Source of the DNA: CAWKCE01 sp032127035
Lineage (GTDB): Bacteria > Actinomycetota > Actinomycetes > JAHEKZ01
Direction: 5' to 3'
Assembly: GCA_963848085.1 (NCBI GenBank)
Contig: CAWKCE010000003.1
Span: 682,001-746,000 of the forward strand
Length of the DNA: 64,000 nucleotides
The notes below the pieces were generated by a model. It saw only the letters and a program-made list of their open reading frames with translations. It did not search any database and was not told the origin of the DNA. Every line of letters begins with the position of its first letter. Position 1 is the stretch's first letter. Of the stretch, positions 32,377-39,893 are shown piece by piece. The position numbers and the translations under genes are program-made.

Positions 32377-34145
32377 CCGCACGTCTTCCCCACCTGCCGG
32401 GTCTTGATGGGGTCCGAGCCGTCGCGGTGGGCGCGGTCCTGCTCTTCCACTTGCCGGCACAAGTCCTGCCGGGCGGCTTCCTGGGCGTGGACGTGTTCTT
32501 CGTCCTGTCGGGCTTCCTGATCACGTCCCTGCTGCTCCTCGAGGTCGAGACCCACGGCCGGATCAGGTTCGGGGCCTTCTACGTGCGCCGGGCTCGTCGA
32601 CTGCTGCCGGCACTGTTCGTCGTCCTTGCGTTCACCTCAGTACTCGCGCTGACGGTGGCGCGCGATGCGGCGGCACAGCTGCGCCAGGACGCGCTGGCGG
32701 CGCTGAGCTACACGACCAACTGGTGGTTCGTGCTCGACGAGCGCAGCTACTTCGACGTGATCGGGCGACCCCCGTTGCTCCAGCATCTGTGGTCGCTCGC
32801 ACTCGAGGAGCAGTTCTACCTGGTCTGGCCGGCAGCCATGCTCGTGGCGTGGCGGCTCTGGGGCCGCCGCGGTGTGGGAGTCACCGCGGTGGTCGGCGCG
32901 CTGGCCTCGTCCGGCCTGATGGCCTTCCTCGCCGAGCAGGGCGCTGCTGTCGGCGTCCAGGACACCGCGCGGCTGTACTTCGGCTCGGACACCCATGCCA
33001 TGACGGTCCTGGTGGGGGCGGCGTTGGCGACCGTGTGGCGGCCGTCCCGTCTCCCCACGTCGGTCCCGCCGCGCACCCAGGTCAGCTTGACGGTTGCGGG
33101 GCTGGCCGCGCTCGGCGGAGTGGTCGGCTTCTTCGCCTTCGCGGGGGAGGGGACGGGCGGGCTGTACCGCGGTGGCTTCCTCGCCCTGGCGCTGGTGACG
33201 GCGGTGTTGGTGATGGTGGCGGCGCACCCAGCGGCGACGTTCGGCCGGGTCCTGGGCCGGGATCCGCTGCGCTGGCTGGGGACCCGGTCGTACGGGATCT
33301 ACCTGTGGCACTGGCCGGTCTTTCTCGTCACGCGTCCCGACCTGGACCTGCCCTTCGGTGGCGCGCTGGCGGCCGCCACCTCGTTGGCGGCTACCGGTGC
33401 GCTGGCCGAGGCGTCGTACCGATGGGTCGAGATGCCGATCCGCCGCGCCGGCGTTGCCGGGGCGTGGCGTCGGGTGAGCGAAGGGCGTGCGTTTCGCGGC
33501 CGTCATGCCGCAGCGCTGGGCGCGGCCGCGGCATGTCTGGCGGTGTCCGGGGGAACCGCCCTCGCCCAGGTCCCGGCGGTGGGTCCGGCCACCTATCTGG
33601 GAGGCGTGACCTCGCTCGGGGCAGGGGAGCTGACGGCGCTGTCTCGGCTGCCGTTGGAGCGGCAGGGCCGTCCACCGCTCGTCCGGCAGCGGGTCACTGC
33701 GATCGGCGACTCGGTGCTCCTGTCGGCCCGATCGGCCCTGACGCAGACACTGCCGAGGGTGACCATCGACGCCGAGGTCGCTCGGCAGCCGGACGAGACG
33801 ATCGATCGGGTGGACCAGCGCCGGCGGGCCGGTGCACTGGCCGGCGTGGTCGTCATCCAGACCGGGACGAACGGCATCCCGGACGCGAGCGCGCTCCACC
33901 AGCTGCTTGGCCGGCTCGATGCCGCCGAGCGCATCGTGTTGGTGAACGTGCGCTCCCCGGTCTCCTGGTCCGATCAGAGCAACCGGGCGCTGGAGACCGC
34001 CGCCCACCGCCTCGACAACGTCGTGCTGGCGGACTGGCAGGCCACGTCGGCGGGCCATCGCGAGTACTTCGTGGCCGACGGCACTCATCTGACTGCTCGC
34101 GGCGCCGACGCCTACGCCGACACGATCGCCGCGGCCCTCGCGTGA
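32373..34145 (+). CDS. OafA/YrhL-type membrane O-acyltransferase with C-terminal SGNH-like domain
   Basis: A 590-residue envelope enzyme. Residues 1 to about 350 form the acyltransferase-3 domain with about ten hydrophobic segments: 'LPGLDGVRAVAVGAVLLFH' carries the catalytic-type histidine, and 'GFLGVDVFFVLSGFL' and 'HLWSLALEEQFYLVWP' are conserved. After a single extra hydrophobic segment near 380, an exported domain has 'AIGDSVLL', 'QTGTNGIPD' and 'VADGTHLTARGADAYAD', matching SGNH blocks I, III and V. Such fusions acylate cell-surface glycans or peptidoglycan. It overlaps cimA by 4 bp (GTGA), an unexpected coupling that puts it downstream of the branched-chain attenuator. Confidence 0.88.
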   Translation: MTARLPHLPGLDGVRAVAVGAVLLFHLPAQVLPGGFLGVDVFFVLSGFLITSLLLLEVETHGRIRFGAFYVRRARRLLPALFVVLAFTSVLALTVARDAAAQLRQDALAALSYTTNWWFVLDERSYFDVIGRPPLLQHLWSLALEEQFYLVWPAAMLVAWRLWGRRGVGVTAVVGALASSGLMAFLAEQGAAVGVQDTARLYFGSDTHAMTVLVGAALATVWRPSRLPTSVPPRTQVSLTVAGLAALGGVVGFFAFAGEGTGGLYRGGFLALALVTAVLVMVAAHPAATFGRVLGRDPLRWLGTRSYGIYLWHWPVFLVTRPDLDLPFGGALAAATSLAATGALAEASYRWVEMPIRRAGVAGAWRRVSEGRAFRGRHAAALGAAAACLAVSGGTALAQVPAVGPATYLGGVTSLGAGELTALSRLPLERQGRPPLVRQRVTAIGDSVLLSARSALTQTLPRVTIDAEVARQPDETIDRVDQRRRAGALAGVVVIQTGTNGIPDASALHQLLGRLDAAERIVLVNVRSPVSWSDQSNRALETAAHRLDNVVLADWQATSAGHREYFVADGTHLTARGADAYADTIAAALA

Positions 34146-34183
34146 CCAACGGGTGCGCCGGACGCGGGAGGGCGCCCTCCCGG

Positions 34184-34189
34184 TAACGT
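34184..34189 (+). promoter_or_regulatory. -10 element TAACGT for a leaderless transcript
   Basis: TAACGT ends 8 nt before the GTG at 34198. No ribosome-binding site lies between, and no good -35 is visible. It would start transcription of the fumarylacetoacetase-family gene and gltX. Confidence 0.5.
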
Positions 34190-34197
34190 GCACTTCC

Positions 34198-34977
34198 GTG
34201 CGCTTCGTCCGATTCACCGTGGCTGACCGGATCGCCTATGGAGTTGTCGACGGCGAAGGTGACGACCAGGCTGCGCTGACGGTCACTGCCATTGACGGTC
34301 ATCCGTTCGCCCCGTACGAGCGCACCCAGGCGGTGTTCCCCATCGCCGACGTGAGGCTGCTGCCACCGGTGCTGCCCAGCAAGGTGATCGGCGTCGGCAA
34401 GAACTACGCCGACCACGCGGCCGAGTTGGGCGGCGAGGCACCGCAGACCCCGGTGCTCTTCCTGAAGCCGTCGACCGCGATCGTGGGAGACGCGGAGGCC
34501 ATCATGCTCCCCTCACAGTCGGCCCAGGTCGAGCACGAGGGCGAGCTGGCGGTGGTGATCGGACGGCTCGCGCGCGAAGTGCCGGAGTCGCGCGTGGCCG
34601 ACGTCGTCCTGGGGTACAGCTGCGCCAACGACGTCACCGCACGCGACCTGCAGCGCGGCGACGGCCAGTGGACGCGGGCCAAAGGCTTCGACTCCTTCTG
34701 CCCGCTCGGCCCGTGGATCGCTACGGGCGTCGACCCGACGGACCTGGGAATGCAGACCCACGTGAACGGTGAGCTGCGGCAGTCCGGTCGGACCTCCCAG
34801 ATGGTGCACCCGGTCTCGGAGCTGGTCCAGTTCGTGTCGTCGGTGATGACCCTGCTCCCGGGTGACGTGATCTTGACCGGGACGCCGGCCGGCGTCGGCC
34901 CGCTCGTCGACGACGACACGGTCACGGTCACGATCGAGCAGGTGGGCACGCTCACCAACCACGTGGTGCGGCCGTGA
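34198..34977 (+). CDS. Fumarylacetoacetate hydrolase-family protein
   Basis: A 259-residue metal-dependent hydrolase/isomerase of the FAHD1/HpaG type. 'KVIGVGKNYADHAAELGG' starts the catalytic domain. 'PVLFLKPSTAIVGD', 'VEHEGELAVVIGR' (with metal-binding glutamates), 'GYSCANDVTARDLQ', 'GFDSFCPLGPW' and 'LTGTPAGVGPL' are conserved. Family members act on acylpyruvates or decarboxylate oxaloacetate; the substrate here is unknown. The location next to gltX is conserved in mycobacteria (Rv2993c-Rv2992c). The GTG at 34198 begins 'VRFVRFTVADRIAYG', and the stop overlaps gltX by 4 bp, so the two are translationally coupled. Confidence 0.9.
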   Translation: MRFVRFTVADRIAYGVVDGEGDDQAALTVTAIDGHPFAPYERTQAVFPIADVRLLPPVLPSKVIGVGKNYADHAAELGGEAPQTPVLFLKPSTAIVGDAEAIMLPSQSAQVEHEGELAVVIGRLAREVPESRVADVVLGYSCANDVTARDLQRGDGQWTRAKGFDSFCPLGPWIATGVDPTDLGMQTHVNGELRQSGRTSQMVHPVSELVQFVSSVMTLLPGDVILTGTPAGVGPLVDDDTVTVTIEQVGTLTNHVVRP

Positions 34978-36473
34978 CCGGCGTGGACTCCCCGGTCCGG
35001 GTGCGGTTCTGCCCGTCGCCCACCGGGAGCCCTCATGTCGGCATGGCGCGCACGGCCTTGTTCAACTGGGCCTTTGCCCGGAACACCGGAGGGACGTTTG
35101 TCTTCCGGATCGAGGACACCGACTCCGCGCGGGACACCGAGGACTCCTACGAGGCGCTGGTCATGTCGCTGCGCTGGCTCGGGCTGGACTGGGATGAGGG
35201 CCCGGAGGTCGGCGGACCCCATGCCCCCTACCGGCAGTCGGAGCGGCTCGAGCAGTACGCCGAGGTCGCCCGACAGCTCGAGGACGCCGGACACGCCTAC
35301 CGCTGCTACTGCACAGCTGAGGAGCTGGAGGTGCGGCGAGAGGCCGCCAAGCGCGAGGGCCGCCCGCCGGGGTACGACGGGCACTGCCGGTCCCTGACCG
35401 AGTCGCAGGTGTCCGCCTACCGGGACGAGGGTCGGCCGGCCGTGCTGCGGTTCGCCATGCCGACGCGCGAGTTCACCTGGACCGACCTCGTGCGGGGTGA
35501 CATCACGTTCCCGGCGGGCCAGGTGCCCGACTACGTGCTCGTCCGCGCTAACGGGGAACCTCTGTACACGCTGGTCAACCCGGTCGACGACGCTCTGATG
35601 CGGATCACCCACGTGCTCCGTGGCGAGGACCTGCTGTCGTCAACGCCGCGCCAGCTGGCGCTGTGGGAGGCCCTCCACGAGATCGGTGTCGGCGACGGTT
35701 CGACGCCCCGGTTCGGTCACCTCCCGTACGTCATGGGCGAAGGGAACCGCAAGCTGTCGAAGCGGGACCCGGAGTCGAGCCTGCTGATGTACATCGACAA
35801 GGGGTACCTGCCGGAAGGGCTCACGAACTACCTCGCGCTCCTGGGCTGGTCGCTGTCGGAGGACCAGGACCGGTTCTCCCTGACGGAGATGGCCGCCGCC
35901 TTCGACATCGCCCGGGTGAACCCGAGCCCGGCCAGGTTCGACATCAAGAAGTGCACCGCGCTGAACGCTGACTGGATCCGCACCATCAGCCCGGAGGACT
36001 TCGGCGCCCGCCTGGTTGCCTTCCTGGTCGCGCACGACCAGCTGGGGACGGAACCGGCCGCCGACCAGCTCGACCTCGTGGCGCGAGCGGTGCCCCTCGT
36101 GCAGGAGCGCGTCGAGACACTGGGGCAGGCGGCCGCCATGATGCGCTTCCTGCTCACCGACGAGGCGGAGTTCGCCGTCGACCCGGACGACGCCGCCAAG
36201 CAGCTGACCGTCGAGACCACGCCGACGTTGGCCGCGTCGGTCGCGGCGCTCGAGGAGGTCCCCGCGTGGCAGTCGGCGGATATCGAGCACGCCCTGCGGG
36301 CGGCCCTGGTGGAGGGCCTCGGGCTGAAGCCCAAGCTGGCTTTCGGGCCGGTCCGCGTGGCCGCGACCGGCCGACGGGTGTCGCCTCCGCTGTTCGAGTC
36401 GCTGGAGCTGCTGGGCCGGGACCGCGCCCTGGCACGCCTGCGCCGGGCGTTGGCCGCCGTCACCCCCACCTAG
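34974..36473 (+). CDS. gltX: Glutamyl-tRNA synthetase
   Basis: A 499-residue class I synthetase. The HIGH-type signature is 'FCPSPTGSPHVGMARTALFN', with 'SPHVG' in place of HIGH. The KMSKS-type motif is 'RKLSKRDPESSL'. The zinc-type cysteines appear as 'YRCYCTAEE' and 'GHCRSL'. The C-terminal helical cage binds the anticodon. With gatCAB in the same window and tRNA-Gln next door, it is probably a non-discriminating enzyme that charges both tRNA-Glu and tRNA-Gln with glutamate. GTG 34974 overlaps the preceding stop by 4 bp. Confidence 0.97.
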   Translation: MTGVDSPVRVRFCPSPTGSPHVGMARTALFNWAFARNTGGTFVFRIEDTDSARDTEDSYEALVMSLRWLGLDWDEGPEVGGPHAPYRQSERLEQYAEVARQLEDAGHAYRCYCTAEELEVRREAAKREGRPPGYDGHCRSLTESQVSAYRDEGRPAVLRFAMPTREFTWTDLVRGDITFPAGQVPDYVLVRANGEPLYTLVNPVDDALMRITHVLRGEDLLSSTPRQLALWEALHEIGVGDGSTPRFGHLPYVMGEGNRKLSKRDPESSLLMYIDKGYLPEGLTNYLALLGWSLSEDQDRFSLTEMAAAFDIARVNPSPARFDIKKCTALNADWIRTISPEDFGARLVAFLVAHDQLGTEPAADQLDLVARAVPLVQERVETLGQAAAMMRFLLTDEAEFAVDPDDAAKQLTVETTPTLAASVAALEEVPAWQSADIEHALRAALVEGLGLKPKLAFGPVRVAATGRRVSPPLFESLELLGRDRALARLRRALAAVTPT

Positions 36474-36519
36474 CGCCGAGTGCACACCCAGCGGTGCAGG
36501 TTCAGCGCCGAGTGCACAC
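36472..36519 (+). repeat. 16-bp direct repeat downstream of gltX
   Basis: AGCGCCGAGTGCACAC occurs at 36472-36487, where it starts within the gltX stop codon, and again at 36504-36519, 32 bp apart or three helical turns. The core GTGCAC is itself palindromic. The gap to the tRNA-Gln gene is 99 bp. A binding site pair or a dispersed intergenic repeat are both possible. Confidence 0.5.
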
Positions 36520-36618
36520 TGCCCGACGCATTTCGTGCGCCGCGCGCGCCGCGGCGGGGTTTGGGCCGATCCGACCGGTTGGGTATCCTCGACCGCGTCG
36601 GGCTTCTCCCGGCGCCCA

Positions 36619-36690
36619 TGGGGTATGGGGTAATTGGCAGCCCGGCTGATTCTGGTTCAGCTAGTCTAGGTTCGAGTCCTGGTACCCCAG
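36619..36690 (+). tRNA. tRNA-Gln (anticodon CTG)
   Basis: A 72-nt cloverleaf. The acceptor TGGGGTA (36619-36625) pairs with TACCCCA (36683-36689), with discriminator G. The anticodon stem GCTGA/TCAGC encloses the loop TTCTGGT with CTG at positions 34-36, and the T-arm has GGTTCGAGTCC. CCA is not encoded. It lies downstream of gltX and upstream of tRNA-Glu. It would be charged with glutamate and then amidated by GatCAB. Confidence 0.95.
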
Positions 36691-36755
36691 CGAGAACGGT
36701 GGTCCGCGCGCGCGTAGACTCCCGTTCGTTTCGCGCCGGCTGCCGGCGCGGGTAC

Positions 36756-36828
36756 GGCCCCGTTGTGTAGCGGCCTAGCACGCCGCCCTCTCAAGGCGGT
36801 AGCGCGGGTTCGAATCCCGTCGGGGCTA
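36756..36828 (+). tRNA. tRNA-Glu (anticodon CTC)
   Basis: A 73-nt cloverleaf. The acceptor GGCCCCG (36756-36762) pairs with CGGGGCT (36821-36827), including one G-U, with discriminator A. The anticodon stem CCGCC/GGCGG holds loop CTCTCAA with CTC at 34-36, and the T-arm contains GGTTCGAATCC. It lies 65 bp after tRNA-Gln, so one transcript is likely. Confidence 0.95.
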
Positions 36829-36837
36829 CGGCGTATC

Positions 36838-36863
36838 GGCCCAGGTCTGGCACCTGGGCCTTT
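36838..36863 (+). terminator. Intrinsic terminator after the tRNA genes
   Basis: GGCCCAGGT (36838-36846) and ACCTGGGCC (36852-36860) form a perfect 9-bp stem with a 5-nt loop, followed by TTTC. It starts 10 nt after the tRNA-Glu 3' end. It probably ends the tRNA transcript. Confidence 0.8.
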
Positions 36864-37074
36864 CGCGTGGGTCACGTGCGATCGCGTGGGATCGCCTGGT
36901 CCGGCCGCCGCCTTCCCCTAGACCCCGACGTGGACATCCGCCAGGCTGTCTGCCGTCTGGTCGGTATGACCCGCCGGCGCCGTAGCAGCGTTCCGGTCCC
37001 GCGGGATGCAGACGGCCCACGACGTCTCAAGACGGCTCGCTGACCGGGCCACCGGTACGGATGAAGGAGACGAG

Positions 37075-37272
37075 ATGGTTCTGGGAATCGGCGGTTTCAG
37101 CGGCGGCAAGGCCGGGGGTCCGGTGTACGAGATCGAGGTGAACGAGGGTTCGGTCAACATGCGCCACTTCGGGAAGGCGGCCAACGAGCGGGCGGCGAAC
37201 GGCTACCGCATGGCGCACGTGTACAGCCAGGACCGCAACACGATCGTGGTCTGGGAGCGCACCTCCGGCTGA
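37075..37272 (+). CDS. Small conserved protein, possibly DUF4177-like
   Basis: A 65-residue protein starting at ATG 37075, with GAAGGAGACGAG just upstream as ribosome site; an upstream ATG in frame at 37006 lacks one. The N-terminus is Gly-rich ('LGIGGFSGGKAGG') and the rest reads as two strands and a helix: 'YEIEVNEGSVNM', 'KAANERAANGYRMAHVYS' and 'NTIVVWER'. The last pattern (helix, 'NGYRMAHV', then a hydrophobic strand ending in 'ER') resembles the small DUF4177 fold. No function is known. About 245 bp without other genes precede it, and the mycothiol dehydrogenase follows 98 bp later. Confidence 0.6.
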   Translation: MVLGIGGFSGGKAGGPVYEIEVNEGSVNMRHFGKAANERAANGYRMAHVYSQDRNTIVVWERTSG

Positions 37273-37370
37273 GCGACCAGGTGTTGGGCCGATCCGGTCG
37301 CTGCCGGAGCCGGTCGGTTGGCTAGGTTCGCCTGGCGCTTCTCGAACAGTGTCGAGTATCCGGAGGAACA

Positions 37371-38453
37371 ATGCCGTACCAAGTCCGTGGGGTGGTTGCC
37401 CGCGCCAAGGGCGAACCCGTCACCGTGGAGACGATCGTCGTGCCTGACCCTGGGTCGGGCGAGGTCGTCGTGGACGTCCAGGCGTGCGGGGTGTGTCACA
37501 CCGACCTGCACTATCGCGAGGGCGGGATCGGGGACGACTTCCCGTACCTGCTCGGACACGAGGCGGCCGGGGTCGTCTCCGTAGTCGGGGAGGGCGTGGA
37601 CGAGGTCGCAGTCGGCGACTTCGTCATCTTGAACTGGCGGGCAGTGTGCGGCCACTGCCGCGCGTGTCTGCGTGGGCGACCGTGGTACTGCTTCGCTACG
37701 CACAACGCCGAGCAGAAGATGACCCTGCTCGACGGCACCGAGCTGTCTCCGGCGCTCGGAATCGGAGCCTTCGCCGACAAGACGCTCGTCGCTGCGGGGC
37801 AGTGCACCAAGGTCGACGCAGCCGTGCCGCCCGAGGTGGCCGGATTGCTCGGCTGCGGGGTGATGGCCGGGATCGGCGCCGCCATCAACACCGGTGGTGT
37901 CGCCCGGGGCGACTCGGTGGCGGTCTTCGGCTGCGGCGGGGTGGGCGGTGCCGCCGTGATGGCCGCCCGACTGGCGGGCGCCCGCACGATCGTCGCCGTC
38001 GATGTCGACGACCGGAAGCTTGCGTGGGCACGCGAGTTCGGCGCGACGCACACGGTCAACGCAGCCGAGACCGACCCGGTCGCCGCGGTCAAGGAGATCA
38101 CCGAGTTCGGCGCCGATGTCACCATCGACGCGGTCGGCACGCCGCAGGTGTTCCAGCAGGCCTACGACGCGCGGGACCTGGCCGGGACGACCGTTCTGGT
38201 CGGTGTCCCGACACCGGAGATGACGTGGTCCACGCCCCTCATCGACATCTTCGGCCGCGGCGGCTCGCTCAAGTCGTCCTGGTACGGGGACTGCTTGCCC
38301 AGCCGTGACTTCCCCATGTTGGTCGACCTCCACCTGCAGGGGAGGCTGCCGCTGGACAAGTTCGTCAGCGAGCGGATCTCGCTGGACGCGGTCGAGGAGG
38401 CCTTCGACAAGATGCACACCGGTGAGGTCCTGCGTTCGGTGGTGCTGCTCTGA
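37371..38453 (+). CDS. S-(hydroxymethyl)mycothiol dehydrogenase / mycothiol-dependent formaldehyde dehydrogenase
   Basis: A 360-residue zinc alcohol dehydrogenase of the MscR/AdhE2 group that oxidises the formaldehyde-mycothiol adduct and can reduce S-nitrosomycothiol. The catalytic zinc ligands are in 'CGVCHTDLHY' and 'LLGHEAAGVV'. The structural zinc cysteines are in 'AVCGHCRACLRGRPWYC'. The NAD fold has 'VFGCGGVGGAAVMAAR' and 'IVAVDVDDRKL'. The presence of this enzyme implies mycothiol as the cell's main thiol. The start ATG 37371 follows CCGGAGGA. It overlaps the metallo-hydrolase gene downstream, its usual partner in actinomycetes. Confidence 0.93.
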   Translation: MPYQVRGVVARAKGEPVTVETIVVPDPGSGEVVVDVQACGVCHTDLHYREGGIGDDFPYLLGHEAAGVVSVVGEGVDEVAVGDFVILNWRAVCGHCRACLRGRPWYCFATHNAEQKMTLLDGTELSPALGIGAFADKTLVAAGQCTKVDAAVPPEVAGLLGCGVMAGIGAAINTGGVARGDSVAVFGCGGVGGAAVMAARLAGARTIVAVDVDDRKLAWAREFGATHTVNAAETDPVAAVKEITEFGADVTIDAVGTPQVFQQAYDARDLAGTTVLVGVPTPEMTWSTPLIDIFGRGGSLKSSWYGDCLPSRDFPMLVDLHLQGRLPLDKFVSERISLDAVEEAFDKMHTGEVLRSVVLL

Positions 38454-39079
38454 GCGCGCACGTCGACCACATCGTCACCTCGGGGACATTCACCCTCGAC
38501 GGTGGGACGTGGGACGTCGACAACAACGTCTGGCTCGTGGGCGACGACGAGCAGTGCGTCGTGATCGACGCGCCGCACGACGCCGACCGCATCATGGCGG
38601 CGGTGGGCGACCGACGGCTGGTCGCCATCCTCTGCACACACGCTCACGACGACCATGTCCGGGTCGCCCCGGAGCTGTCGGACCGCACGGGGGCTCCGGT
38701 CCTGCTGCATCCCGACGATCTGCCAGTGTGGCGACTCACCCATCCCGAGAGGGATCCGGACGGCGAGCTGGCCGACGGCCAGGCGATCGAGGTCGCAGGT
38801 ACCAGCCTGACGGTCATCCACACCCCGGGGCATGCCCCGGGCGCGTGCTGCATCTACTGCAGTGAGCTCGGCGTCCTGTTCAGCGGCGACACGCTGTTTG
38901 CCGGAGGACCCGGCGCCACCGGACGGTCGTTCTCCGACTTTCCGACCATCATCGCGTCGATCACCGAGCTGTTCGACCGGTTGCCCTCGGACACGATCGT
39001 GCACACCGGACATGGTGACTCCACCACGCTGGGTGTCGAGCGACCACACCGTCAGGAGTGGATCGACCGGGGCCACTGA
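38450..39079 (+). CDS. MBL-fold metallo-hydrolase coupled to the mycothiol dehydrogenase (probable CTG start)
   Basis: A 209-residue metallo-beta-lactamase-fold protein of the glyoxalase II type, probably hydrolysing the S-formylmycothiol made by the upstream enzyme. Zinc ligands are in 'CTHAHDDHV', 'HTPGHAPGACC', 'FSGDTLFAGGPG' and 'HTGHGDST'. The first ATG/GTG in frame is GTG 38537, but the 29 codons before it encode 'SAHVDHIVTSGTFTLDGG', the expected family N-terminus. The only codon able to begin it is CTG 38450, which overlaps the preceding stop as CTGA, mirroring the GTGA/ATGA overlaps elsewhere in the window. A CTG start is therefore proposed; otherwise the protein would lack its first beta-strands. 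Confidence 0.85.
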   Translation: MSAHVDHIVTSGTFTLDGGTWDVDNNVWLVGDDEQCVVIDAPHDADRIMAAVGDRRLVAILCTHAHDDHVRVAPELSDRTGAPVLLHPDDLPVWRLTHPERDPDGELADGQAIEVAGTSLTVIHTPGHAPGACCIYCSELGVLFSGDTLFAGGPGATGRSFSDFPTIIASITELFDRLPSDTIVHTGHGDSTTLGVERPHRQEWIDRGH

Positions 39080-39097
39080 GCTCGGCGCCGGGGGTTG

Positions 39098-39826
39098 TCA
39101 CCGCGGAGTTGGCATCCCGTCGGTGAGGGCGGCCGACAGCGTGGCGGCAGCGGCCCCGACGGCGCCGGCGTGCTGCCGGCCCGGCTGCCGGGTCAACCGC
39201 TCGATGGGGCCGGAGACCGACACCGCGGCGATGACGCGTCCCCCAGCGCTGCGCACCGGTGCCGACACCGATGCGACGCCCGGCTCTCGCTCGGCGACGC
39301 TCTGGGCCCAGCCGCGCCTCCGGACGCCCGCCAGTGCGGCGGCGCTGAACCGGGCCCCCTTCAGTCCGCGCTGCAGCCGATCCGGGTCCTCCCAGGCCAG
39401 CAGCACCTGGGCGGCCGAGCCGGCCGCCATGGGGAGAACGCTGCCCACCGGCACCGTGTCGCGGAGCCCGGACAGTCGCTCGGCGGCCGCGACGCACATC
39501 CGCTCGTCGCCGAGCCGGCGGTACAGCTGGGCGCTCTCGCCCGTATGGTCCCGGAGCTGGTTCAGCACGCCGGCGGCCGCCGCCAGGAGCCGGTCGTCGC
39601 CGGTGGCAGCGGCCAGCTCGGGGAGTCGTGGTCCGAGCACGAAGCGTCCCTGCAGGTCCCGCGCCACCAGGCGGTGGTGCTCCAGCGCGACGGCGATCCG
39701 GTGAGCGGTCGGTCGGGCCAGGTTGGTGGCGGAGACGAGCCCAGCCAGGCTCTGGGGCCCGGCCTCCAGTGCCCCGAGCACGAGCGCCGCCTTGTCCACC
39801 ACGCCGACTCCGCTAGAGTTGTCCAT
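39098..39826 (-). CDS. IclR-family regulator of leuCD (NdgR/LtbR type)
   Basis: A 242-residue IclR-type repressor. The winged HTH is at residues 10-70 ('KAALVLGALEAG', 'ATNLARPTAHRIAVALE'), and the C-terminal ligand-binding GAF-like domain covers about 85-240 ('VPMAAGSAAQVLLA'-like 'VLPMAAGSAAQVLLA', 'ASVSAPVRSAGGRVIAAV'). Divergent placement from leuCD with a palindrome between is the arrangement of LtbR in Corynebacterium and NdgR in Streptomyces, which control leuCD and other amino acid genes. ATG 39826 starts 'MDNSSGVGVVDKAALVLG'; in-frame codons further upstream run through the operator and are less likely. Confidence 0.9.
   Translation of the reverse strand: MDNSSGVGVVDKAALVLGALEAGPQSLAGLVSATNLARPTAHRIAVALEHHRLVARDLQGRFVLGPRLPELAAATGDDRLLAAAAGVLNQLRDHTGESAQLYRRLGDERMCVAAAERLSGLRDTVPVGSVLPMAAGSAAQVLLAWEDPDRLQRGLKGARFSAAALAGVRRRGWAQSVAEREPGVASVSAPVRSAGGRVIAAVSVSGPIERLTRQPGRQHAGAVGAAAATLSAALTDGMPTPR
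39792..39819 (+). promoter_or_regulatory. Candidate leuC promoter
   Basis: TTGTCC (39792-39797) and TAGAGT (39814-39819) are spaced by 16 bp, giving a start near 39826. The promoter lies over the first codons of the divergent IclR gene, so transcription of the two genes would overlap head-on. Confidence 0.45.
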
Positions 39827-39838
39827 GTTCTGATACTG

Positions 39839-39859
39839 GCGTCTCGATATCCGAGACGC
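39839..39859. promoter_or_regulatory. Palindromic operator between the IclR gene and leuC
   Basis: GCGTCTCG (39839-39846) and CGAGACGC (39852-39859) are perfect 8-bp inverted arms around a 5-bp ATATC spacer. It lies 13 bp from the regulator's start and 35 bp before leuC. It is the probable binding site of the IclR-type regulator for both genes. Confidence 0.65.
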
Positions 39860-39893
39860 AAGGGGGAGCGTCGGACTCGACACGGGAGTTGCC

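Noticed and set aside
36472..36690. Direct repeat next to a tRNA gene as a possible phage or island attachment site
   Set aside because: The repeat does not match the tRNA 3' end, the copies are only 32 bp apart, and no integrase or mobile gene is nearby.
36829..37074. Gap of about 245 bp after tRNA-Glu as a possible riboswitch or small RNA
   Set aside because: Beyond the terminator at 36838-36863 no conserved riboswitch core or strong promoter could be recognised.
39827..39893. Leader-peptide attenuator upstream of leuC
   Set aside because: The only short frame is ATG-TTC-TGA and there is no terminator hairpin; the palindrome fits a protein operator instead.
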